Assembly: GCA_024763135.1 (NCBI GenBank)
Contig: JANTGD010000261.1
Span: 1-5,539, forward strand
Origin: Thiotrichales bacterium
GTDB lineage: Bacteria; Pseudomonadota; Gammaproteobacteria; UWMA-0217
Length of the DNA stretch: 5,539 bases
Direction of reading: 5' to 3'
A program made the position numbers and the translations under genes. This document shows, in pieces, positions 1 to 5,539 of this stretch (the first letter of the stretch is position 1; every line of letters starts with the position of its first letter). The notes under the pieces are model-generated. The model did not search any database, had not been told where the DNA came from, and saw only the letters and a program-made list of their open reading frames with translations.

Positions 1-170
1 GAACCTAAAAACCTCAGTTGAGCGCAAAAAAGACGCGTAAGATATTGGTGTGCATGGTGAATCGGAAAAACTCGTGGTCACCTTATTGGTGATGAGAAGG
101 TTTTTCTGATTTGCCAGGTGCACCAAGAGCTTGCGTGGACTTTTGTGATCCAACTGAGGTTTTTAGGTTG
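1..170. mobile_element. Foldback (MITE-like) element with 19-bp perfect terminal inverted repeats
   Basis: Bases 2-20 (aacctaaaaacctcagttg) are the exact reverse complement of 151-169. The interior also folds back along its whole length: 61-73 pairs imperfectly with 94-109, and the gene-proximal stretches near 25-60 pair with 110-145. The fold closes on TCACC (78-82), TTATT loop (83-87), GGTGA (88-92), so the loop lies at the exact midpoint. There is no room for a transposase and no long reading frame. This matches a non-autonomous palindromic transposable element mobilised in trans. Which transposase family it depends on cannot be told from the sequence. No target-site duplication can be checked because the window begins at the element's edge. 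It could also act as a strong RNA hairpin if transcribed. Confidence 0.8.
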
Positions 171-424
171 AAGCAAAGGGAGAGTCAAAATTGACAGGTA
201 TCGCGCGGCTTTTCTGAGTAATTTTCTCGGTTAATGCATCTCCTCGTTGGTTTCAACAATTGTGGTTAATTTCACATTATATTCTAGGGGTACTGTGTAA
301 ACTTTTTTGTCTGAGAAAAAGCGTCACGTGTACTGTGCTGCCTCATAAAGATGCGACAAGTGGTGATGCGCTATCTCTTTATAGTACTTAGTTAAATCAA
401 AAAATAAAAAGTGCTGGGCATTTA
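171..424. other. Non-coding spacer between two foldback elements
   Basis: No reading frame of useful length, RNA gene or clear terminator is seen here. A TTGACA hexamer at 191-196 has no matching -10 at the proper spacing. The stretch is AT-rich and looks like ordinary spacer or decayed sequence. Confidence 0.5.
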
Positions 425-586
425 AGGAAGCTCTGATTCATTCTGGCGCGAGCAGATTGTGATGGAAAATCGTCCCGTTCAAGGCGCGGATCGCCGGTAA
501 TAGCTGACCATTGCGCAGATCCGCCACGCAGAAGTGGGCGATTTTGCGCCGCAAGATGCCGTGTTACGAATCGATCAGAGCTTCCT
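425..586. mobile_element. Second foldback (MITE-like) element, 13-bp perfect ends
   Basis: aggaagctctgat (425-437) is the exact reverse complement of atcagagcttcct (574-586). Inner segments pair about the same centre near 505: AAAATCG (466-472) with CGATTTT (539-545), and GCGGATC (486-492) with GATCCGC (518-524). The whole 162 bp is therefore one imperfect hairpin. Its GC content is visibly higher than that of the flanks, which suggests a separate origin. The GGAAG-type ends recall some IS5-group insertion sequences, but this is only a resemblance. No coding capacity and no clear target duplication are seen. It shares no end sequence with the element at 1-170, so it belongs to another family. 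Confidence 0.72.
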
Positions 587-848
587 ATACTCTATTTTCA
601 TGTTTTTTTTATCCAACGACTTGGCTGTGAAAGCAAAAAGTGGATTTGCATTGTAAATAGAGAAGCATCATATCTAATTTAAATAGAATACACTTACTTG
701 GCTGACGATTTGGATTCCTGAAGAAATCAAAGGATTTTTGTGCACAAGAAGCTGGTAGGCACGTTGTATGTGATCGAGCACGAAAATAACGCAGAATTCG
801 AGAGAAAAGTGTGCTGAGTAGTGGCAAATAATAATAGGTAGGGAAGCG
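587..848 (+). other. Leader region upstream of the glycosyltransferase gene
   Basis: This AT-rich stretch presumably carries the promoter of the gene at 849. A TAGAAT hexamer at 684-689 is one base from the -10 consensus, but no good -35 is found 16-18 bases upstream. A ribosome-binding-like AGGTAGGGA lies at 836-844. An in-frame TAG at 819-821 shows that the next gene cannot start much further upstream. No RNA gene or riboswitch is recognised. Confidence 0.4.
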
Positions 849-1880
849 ATGTATACCTGCAAAGCGATTACCACAAGTATACGCAAACGGTTTCATCATG
901 AACCGTTCAATAACATAAAAAAATTTGAAGCAGGCATTATACACCCTGAAGAAATAGGGGTGCGCGATGCCGCTTTTTTTCTTTCCGGGCAGCTTGACAA
1001 AATTCAGGGCACGCAGCCAGAAACCACGCTCGACTATGAGCTCGAGAGAATCAGGCGGGGTAATGTAGTGCATGCGCCGACCATTTTATATGAACTGCCT
1101 CATGCTGAGCTCATCGATGGGCATGTTTATTCACAAGGTGAAAGAATTCCTCTGGTCAATACATATCCACCCTTCATATCCAAAAGACCAAAACAAAAGT
1201 ATTCAAAGCGTTTCATGTCAGCCTCCGTAAATGGAAATCAGTATTTCGGGGATTGGTTGTTACACGACTGTATGAGTGGTCTGCTCGAGCCAGCTATCGC
1301 AACTGGCGTTTGCATGGATCGGCATGATTGGCCTCATGTCCCAGCGTATCGAAAATTATTTTCTCGCGCCATGCCAACCGTCCTTTCTGGGGTTTTCGAG
1401 TCACTCTATTTAGTGTCTGATTATTCCCAAAATTCAAATATGAGAGATCGTTACGGGGCGATTCGTAAGCGGATCGCATCTGATTATAAACCGAATGGAA
1501 AAAATATTTATGTTTCTCGGGGTGCAATGGGCGCTTCTCGCAAGCTGACTAATGAGAAGCAAATAATAAAAGAGTTGGGAAAGCGCGGTTTTAAAATCTT
1601 AGATGTAACGCGCCATTGCGTAGAGCATATAATTAGAGATTTAAGTGGTGCCAATGTTGTGATAGGCATTGAGGGTTCTCACTTGACTCACGCGTTACTC
1701 GCGATGTCGGCGCAAGGATCTTTGATTACCATACAGCAACCTGAGCGCTTTATCGCTGTATTGAAAGATACGGCGGATTGTATCGGTATCAAATATGGGT
1801 TTGTGGTGGCTGACCGGGAGTCGGGCGGTTATTCGGTCAATATTGACGAACTGCTGAAAACGATCGATTTAACATCGTGA
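849..1880 (+). CDS. GT61-family (DUF563) glycosyltransferase
   Basis: The 343-residue product looks like a nucleotide-sugar glycosyltransferase of family GT61, the group called capsular polysaccharide biosynthesis proteins in bacteria. It probably adds a sugar to a surface glycan in the cytoplasm. The family core is visible: YFGDWLLHD (132-140), IYVSRG (220-225), RKLTNE (231-236), an A-NVVIG stretch (268-273) and GIEGSHLTHALLAM (273-286), followed by an acidic-poor strand ending in IQQPERF. Residues 1-110 are not recognised. There is no signal peptide or membrane segment, so a soluble or peripherally bound enzyme is likely. ATG 849 is the first start after the in-frame stop at 819 and has a purine-rich AGGTAGGGA four bases upstream. 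The PIG-L deacetylase follows on the same strand after 125 bp, which suggests a shared pathway and possibly co-transcription. The acceptor, the donor and the sugar linkage cannot be read from the sequence. Confidence 0.92.
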   Translation: MYTCKAITTSIRKRFHHEPFNNIKKFEAGIIHPEEIGVRDAAFFLSGQLDKIQGTQPETTLDYELERIRRGNVVHAPTILYELPHAELIDGHVYSQGERIPLVNTYPPFISKRPKQKYSKRFMSASVNGNQYFGDWLLHDCMSGLLEPAIATGVCMDRHDWPHVPAYRKLFSRAMPTVLSGVFESLYLVSDYSQNSNMRDRYGAIRKRIASDYKPNGKNIYVSRGAMGASRKLTNEKQIIKELGKRGFKILDVTRHCVEHIIRDLSGANVVIGIEGSHLTHALLAMSAQGSLITIQQPERFIAVLKDTADCIGIKYGFVVADRESGGYSVNIDELLKTIDLTS

Positions 1881-1992
1881 GAAAAATGCTTTTGTTACTC
1901 GTTAGTAAGCGCTGTGAGGGTAGAAAAACCAGCCTCAGTAAAGCCAATGCCCAATATTTTCTTAAAGTGCGCTAAGCCAGGCTTCGATAATA

Positions 1993-2000
1993 AGGGTGGG
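1993..2000 (+). promoter_or_regulatory. Ribosome binding site deciding a TTG start
   Basis: The purine run AAGGGTGG(G) ends five bases before TTG at 2006-2008. This supports TTG as the start of the deacetylase gene. The next in-frame ATG (codon 33) would remove the membrane anchor. Confidence 0.7.
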
Positions 2001-2005
2001 ATAAA

Positions 2006-3436
2006 TTGATTAAGAAGCGTAGATTACTCGTATTAGCGCTGGCTGCAAGTGTTTTATTTGTAGTTTTCTTTGTGTTTAAGTTGGTGGATACGCGCTCTGA
2101 AATGTATCCATACGACGTGCACAAGGATTATTCATATCAATTTGATCATAGCCATGCGGTCTTTTCCAGTGTGCCGCTTGAAAATGGGCGTCTGCAGCTG
2201 CCTAACGCGGAAGGATCTTTTGCCTTGTACATGAAGGCCGAGGTTACTTCATCTTGGCTCGGAAAACTATTTCAGCCGTTTTTGGAAATCGAATCGAAAG
2301 GAGTGTCGTCCCGCCAATATTTTGAGTATGGTGCGGAAGGTGAGCGGTATATCAACCTGACGCCTTTCGTAGAGAAGCAAAGTGCTGAGGTCAATTTAAA
2401 AGGGCATCATGTTGCAATTAAAAGTAAGAATATTGAACTGATCGCACTTAAAAAACCGGATATTGAGGACAAACGTATCATGGTTTTGGCTCCCCATCCA
2501 GATGATGCTGAAATAGCTGCGTATGGGTTATATAGTGATAGCAAAAATGCTTATATAGTGACTATCACAGCAGGTGAAGCAGGAGAGTTTAAATATAATG
2601 AACTTTACACCGATCCAAAAAAACACTATTTGAAAAAGGGAGTGCTCCGGACATGGGATAGTATTGTCAATCCAATGCTCGGTGGCGTACCTCCCGAACG
2701 TTGCGTTAACTTAGGGTATTTCGACAGTACATTGTTGGAGATGTATCAAAATCCCACGGTTTCAGTCAAAGGGGTTTATACGGGTTTAACGGACCCACGA
2801 GTATTCCGGATGCTAAATGTCTCAAAACTGGCAGCTGGGTTAGCCGGTGGGGCCAATTGGCAGTCGCTTGTCGATAATTTAAAATATTTACTCTCCGAGA
2901 TAAAGCCGGACATCATTGTTACAGTGTATCCGAGTTTAGATAGCCATCCAGATCATAAATTTACCACGGTTGCAGTCATTGAGGCGCTTAAGTCTCTGGA
3001 TATCCACGCAGGCAAATTATTTTTATATTCAAATCATTATGTGTTGAGTGAATTCTATCCCTATGGGCAAATAGGGGGGCTCATGTCTCTGCCGCCAAAT
3101 TTTGATAAGGCAGTTTATTTTGATGGGTTATACCCCTACACGCTGACACATAACAAGCAGATGGATAAGATCTTGGCCTTTGAGGCAATGCACGATTTGA
3201 GGCTTGATACTGAGTGGCTTACCGTTCAGGGCGCGATGCATTGGGCACTGCGTTCGCTCAAAAAATCCATTTCCAATAAAGATTGGGAAAATTATTATAA
3301 AAGATATGTTAGAAACAACGAGCAGTTCTTTGTTGTAGATATTGCCCATGTTTATAATGACGAAGTTTTAAATGCTTTGTATGGCGGAGATGTTTTTAGT
3401 CTTGAGCGCAGCAGTGGTAATAGATTTGTGTATTAA
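2006..3436 (+). CDS. Membrane-anchored PIG-L/LmbE family de-N-acetylase
   Basis: The 476-residue product is a zinc-dependent de-N-acetylase of the PIG-L family, whose members remove N-acetyl groups from GlcNAc-type sugars. Residues 3-6 are basic (KKRR) and precede one hydrophobic segment (about 7-24), giving a signal anchor predicted as N-in, catalytic part in the periplasm. Residues 30-150 form an unrecognised, strand-rich region. The catalytic domain starts near 157 with the diagnostic PHPDDAE motif (163-169). H164 and D167 are expected zinc ligands and D166 the general base. The second motif HPDH (314-317) supplies the third zinc ligand, H317, and the conserved H314. Known relatives include MshB and LmbE. 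The P. aeruginosa persistence protein DnpA, near LPS-core genes, may be a closer relative in layout. The gene starts with TTG behind a good ribosome site. Together with the upstream GT61 enzyme it probably edits an envelope glycan. The substrate is unknown. Confidence 0.95.
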   Translation: MIKKRRLLVLALAASVLFVVFFVFKLVDTRSEMYPYDVHKDYSYQFDHSHAVFSSVPLENGRLQLPNAEGSFALYMKAEVTSSWLGKLFQPFLEIESKGVSSRQYFEYGAEGERYINLTPFVEKQSAEVNLKGHHVAIKSKNIELIALKKPDIEDKRIMVLAPHPDDAEIAAYGLYSDSKNAYIVTITAGEAGEFKYNELYTDPKKHYLKKGVLRTWDSIVNPMLGGVPPERCVNLGYFDSTLLEMYQNPTVSVKGVYTGLTDPRVFRMLNVSKLAAGLAGGANWQSLVDNLKYLLSEIKPDIIVTVYPSLDSHPDHKFTTVAVIEALKSLDIHAGKLFLYSNHYVLSEFYPYGQIGGLMSLPPNFDKAVYFDGLYPYTLTHNKQMDKILAFEAMHDLRLDTEWLTVQGAMHWALRSLKKSISNKDWENYYKRYVRNNEQFFVVDIAHVYNDEVLNALYGGDVFSLERSSGNRFVY

Positions 3437-3472
3437 TTGATAAATCGTTGTCAATGTCAATATCGCACGTGT

Positions 3473-3496
3473 CAAAAAAAATCAGTCGGAACGACT
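3473..3496 (-). terminator. Possible weak terminator, functional only on the minus strand
   Basis: A short stem AGTCG (3484-3488), GAA loop, CGACT (3492-3496) is preceded by eight A residues (3474-3481). Read on the minus strand this is a small hairpin followed by eight T. The stem is only five pairs and no minus-strand gene reads into it, so it may be chance. On the + strand there is no T-run, so no good terminator is seen for the deacetylase gene. Confidence 0.25.
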
Positions 3497-3570
3497 CTGT
3501 CTCCCCTGAGCTATACGAGCTCTGATTTAAAAATGAGTCAATGACAGTGGTAGACTTATATTTTTTCGCT
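3491..3570 (+). repeat. Leader repeat, copy A (direct, diverged)
   Basis: About 80 bp here align with 4410-4489 in the same orientation at an offset of 919-920 bases. By hand alignment roughly two thirds of positions are identical, with two one-base gaps. The best part is AGTCA-W-TGACAGT (3536-3548), followed by GTA and ACT, and it contains the dyad GTCA-A-TGAC (3537-3545). A TATATT hexamer at 3557-3562 resembles a -10 box, but no gene follows it closely. Confidence 0.6.
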
Positions 3571-4409
3571 TGGTCGATCTGTAAAAGCTGGGGCGTGCTG
3601 CATCAGTACTTGCGATGGATTGTCTCAGAAGTGTTTTGCCTCGTACATCATGTACATGAAAATAAAGGATGCAGTGAACAAGAAAGTGGTCGTTCGATGG
3701 GGCGAGCGCGGGACTCCCGAAGGGCCAGTCCACAAGCCGCGCTGGACGGCGTTGCGCTCGCTTGAATTGGCTACGGCCAGTCCTGCACTTGTGCGCCTAC
3801 CGGCTGACCGCTTTCCGGCTCGCTGTAGCCGCCAATATCGTGTTGACGATGTACTAGCCATCGACAATTCAAGCCATCGTAGTATCCCGCATGGCTGCTT
3901 TCAGGCTCGCCCACTGAGAGTTTCCCAGATCCGCTACTGTAGTGTTGCGGTCCTTGATAAGCGAGCCGTCCTTTCCCGCGGGCTGCGCCTGGCATTGACT
4001 CGTTCGGGAAGCGCTGTATCCGTTATCATCATATAGATGATGTACTGGGAGCCTGTGCCTGGCTAGACGACGTGGCGGGGGGAAGCTGATTGAGGATGTA
4101 TGTATCCTGTTTTGAAGCGATCGGCCGGGCTATTATCTGTGATTTAGGGGTTTCTGCAAGGATCAGCTTTTACGCAGTAACTTCGCTATTTCTGGACAGG
4201 CGCCTAGATACGTGGATAATAAGTTGCTTGGAATGATTGTTGCTAGATGTTCTAAGCTGAAATGCTTGTCGTGAATCAGTTTGCCGAGACGTAGGCCGAT
4301 ATCTATGCCGTGTCGTGCGGTGTGGGTTTAAATGCATGCTTTGTGTGATCGAGCGAGTGTCGTCATTACCTCAACGGCGTGTTTTGACTCATTACAAAGA
4401 TTTCAGACC
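3571..4409. other. Gene-free stretch with a GC-rich block
   Basis: No frame here has convincing protein-like composition or a recognised motif, and the open frames in the GC-rich part look like by-products of base composition. A hand count of 3721-4020 gives about 60% GC, compared with below 50% in the flanking genes. Two small dyads are seen: TCATGTACATGA (3648-3659) and ATCATC-ATATA-GATGAT (4025-4041). No tRNA, rRNA, CRISPR repeat or riboswitch is recognised. Possible origins are a decayed gene, an inserted foreign fragment or an unannotated RNA. Confidence 0.5.
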
Positions 4410-4489
4410 ACGACTCAGCTAATCCCTGGAGTGCGTCAGCTCTACGTTAATTAATAGTCATTGACAGTTGTAAACTCACATCTTTCGAC
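4410..4489 (+). repeat. Leader repeat, copy B (upstream of ferritin)
   Basis: This is the second copy of the leader at 3491-3570. The dyad GTCA-T-TGAC sits at 4457-4465. It keeps both arms found in copy A but has a different central base, as expected for a protein-binding site under constraint. A TTGACA at 4461-4466 could serve as a -35 box, though no good -10 lies 16-18 bases downstream. The stretch 4446-4465 also has a loose likeness to a Fur box, roughly 13 of 19 positions with one gap. That is too weak to call. Confidence 0.55.
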
Positions 4490-4572
4490 TTCATCTTGCG
4501 TATTACAGGGGTAAATTGAGTAGCTACGATTTCAGAATGTTTCGGCTCTTTGAGGTACGCAGGTATTCCCCT

Positions 4573-5097
4573 ATGTTAATCGACAGCATCTCTAAACTTA
4601 TTAATCAGCAAATCAACCGTGAATTCTTCTCGGCTTACTTGTATCTCGACATGTCAGCTAAGGCGGAGAATGCAGGTTTCAAGGGTATGGCCGCGTGGTT
4701 CATGGCTAAATATCAAGAAGAAAATCAGCATGCTATGAAAATGATTCGCTATCTTCTTGATCATGGTGCCCAGGTGGAATTGGCATCCATTGAAAATCCC
4801 TCCTCTGATTATAGTGATCCCCTCGACATGTTCGAGCAGACGCTGATTCATGAGCAGAGTGTTACGGCCTCTATTCTTAATCTTGTTGACGCAGCAATGA
4901 GTAGCAAGGATCATGCAACGTACATTTTCCTACAATGGTTTGTGACTGAACAGACGGAAGAAGAGGCGACCGTTGGTGATATTATTGCGCAGTTAAAATT
5001 GGTTGGCGGGCGTGGCGAGGGTTTGTTCATGTTGGACAAGGAACTCGGCTCAGTCGCGGCCACAGTAATGCAGCCCGCACTAGCAGGTACTGTGTAA
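4573..5097 (+). CDS. ftnA: Bacterial ferritin (FtnA type, non-haem)
   Basis: The 174-residue product is a ferritin that oxidises Fe(II) and stores iron in a 24-subunit cytoplasmic shell. Numbered from ATG 4573, it keeps the FtnA ferroxidase residues: E17, Y24, E49/E50, H53, E94, Q127, and E126, E129 and E130 for the third iron site. The motifs QEENQH (48-53), HEQ (93-95) and FLQWFVTEQTEEE (119-131) are typical. The bacterioferritin haem-binding methionine context is not evident, which favours FtnA over Bfr. The opening MLIDSISKLINQQIN aligns directly with the E. coli FtnA N-terminus, so ATG 4573 is preferred. An in-frame TTG at 4516 with AGGGGT just upstream would add 19 residues not normal for the family. 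The C-terminal tail is slightly longer than in E. coli. No classical Fur box is seen. A microprotein gene follows after 109 bp. Confidence 0.95.
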   Translation: MLIDSISKLINQQINREFFSAYLYLDMSAKAENAGFKGMAAWFMAKYQEENQHAMKMIRYLLDHGAQVELASIENPSSDYSDPLDMFEQTLIHEQSVTASILNLVDAAMSSKDHATYIFLQWFVTEQTEEEATVGDIIAQLKLVGGRGEGLFMLDKELGSVAATVMQPALAGTV

Positions 5098-5206
5098 TCT
5101 GCTTTTCTAATGGGAAATCGGTCCGCGACTCATTTCTTTTCCTGCGCTTTTTGCCACAGTCTCAATAGATTGAGTAGCGCTATCTCATTCACCGCGTGAT
5201 GGTCAC

Positions 5207-5302
5207 ATGGGTAAAAAAAGTAAAAAAACCACTAAGTGTTGCAAGAAGTATAGAAAATCCAAGGCCTGTAGTAAGTGCCCGAAGGTGATCTCCAAGACTT
5301 GA
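5207..5302 (+). CDS. Lys/Cys-rich 31-residue microprotein
   Basis: A 31-codon frame runs from ATG 5207 to TGA 5300-5302. The product begins MGKKSKK and contains 12 Lys, 1 Arg and no Asp or Glu, so it is very basic. Four cysteines are spaced CC-x8-CxxC (C11, C12, C21, C24) with the segments CCKKYRKSKACSKCP. Such composition is far from random and suggests a metal-binding (zinc or Fe) knuckle with nucleic-acid or membrane-surface affinity. I recall similar small Cys/Lys proteins in gammaproteobacterial genomes but know no named family or function. No strong ribosome site is visible before ATG, which lowers certainty. It may be transcribed with the ferritin gene 109 bp upstream, as no clear terminator lies between them. 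The role is not known. Confidence 0.65.
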   Translation: MGKKSKKTTKCCKKYRKSKACSKCPKVISKT

Positions 5303-5520
5303 GACGACCTCTTTATGCCTTACTATGCGTTGTCTTAGTAAGCCCACGGCTTGGCTCGGAACTTGGGTAGCGACCCCTGCGGTTTTCTAATCGGTAGGGC
5401 TTTATGCGTGCGATGATTCTCAGGCATGATTGAGTTTAGTCTGAATCATCTTCCGCTGCCAAGGTCGGTTTCGGAGACTCGACTGATTTTCGAAAGATGG
5501 TCCTCCAAGGGATAGCCTAA

Positions 5521-5539
5521 CAGGCTGTTGAAAAACTCT
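5521..5539. mobile_element. Possible insertion-sequence end at the window edge
   Basis: The final bases caggctgttgaaaaactc resemble terminal inverted repeats of several proteobacterial insertion sequences, which often begin with GGCTGTTGAAAAA. Only one end is inside the window, so neither the partner repeat nor the transposase can be seen. AGCCT (5514-5518) and AGGCT (5522-5526) form a small hairpin over the junction. Confidence 0.35.

Noticed and set aside
289..300. GGTACTGTGTAA repeated exactly at the ferritin 3' end (5086-5097)
   Set aside because: A 12-base match is about what chance gives for a window of this size, and the flanks do not align, so it is not evidence of a ferritin remnant.
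609..1073. Minus-strand 154-codon frame
   Set aside because: It overlaps the start of the well-supported GT61 gene and its product resembles no known protein, so it is a shadow frame.
1971..2000. CTAAGCCAGG resembling the middle of a JUMPstart element before the deacetylase gene
   Set aside because: Only about nine bases match. The ops core GGCGGTAGCGTG is absent, so chance is the simpler reading.
3620..4036. A 138-codon + strand frame and overlapping minus-strand frames in the GC-rich block
   Set aside because: Composition is Arg/Ser/Pro/Ala-rich, as expected of non-coding GC-rich DNA. There is no motif or good ribosome site, and several frames are open at once.
3581..4173. GTAAAAGCTG (3581-3590) inverted at CAGCTTTTAC (4164-4173) as possible element ends
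   Set aside because: Ten-base inverted matches are common by chance here. No transposase or target duplication accompanies them.
5309..5343. CTTACTA/TAGTAAG stem after the microprotein as a terminator
   Set aside because: The stem is AT-rich with a ten-base loop and no following T-run, so it is not a convincing intrinsic terminator.
3437..5539. Integron cassette, CRISPR or phage-defence system
   Set aside because: No attC-like paired core sites, regularly spaced repeats or defence-protein motifs are seen.

Overview
The window reads as an accessory region of a mid-GC gammaproteobacterium. The genes are below about 50% GC by eye. The ferritin has the E. coli FtnA residue layout, and the deacetylase resembles PIG-L proteins near Pseudomonas LPS loci. 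No species can be named from the sequence. All supported genes are on the + strand, widely spaced, with mobile-element-like structures among them.

Layout: 1-170 is a foldback (hairpin) element with 19-bp perfect terminal inverted repeats. 425-586 is a second, unrelated foldback element with 13-bp perfect ends. 849-1880 encodes a GT61 (DUF563) glycosyltransferase. 2006-3436 encodes a PIG-L/LmbE-type zinc de-N-acetylase with an N-terminal membrane anchor and a TTG start. 3437-4572 holds no convincing gene. It contains two diverged copies of an ~80-bp leader (about 3491-3570 and 4410-4489), each centred on a GTCANTGAC dyad, and between them a block of about 60% GC. 4573-5097 encodes an FtnA-type ferritin with a complete ferroxidase centre. 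5207-5302 encodes a 31-residue protein with 12 Lys, 1 Arg, 4 Cys and no acidic residue. The last bases resemble an insertion-sequence end.

Functionally there are two modules. The glycosyltransferase and the anchored deacetylase probably act on one surface or envelope glycan: the first adds a sugar in the cytoplasm and the second removes an N-acetyl group, probably on the periplasmic side. The ferritin stores iron. The tiny Cys/Lys-rich protein just downstream could bind metal or nucleic acid, but its role is unknown. The most interesting items are this microprotein, the duplicated dyad-containing leader upstream of ferritin, the periplasmic orientation predicted for the PIG-L enzyme, and the two hairpin elements.
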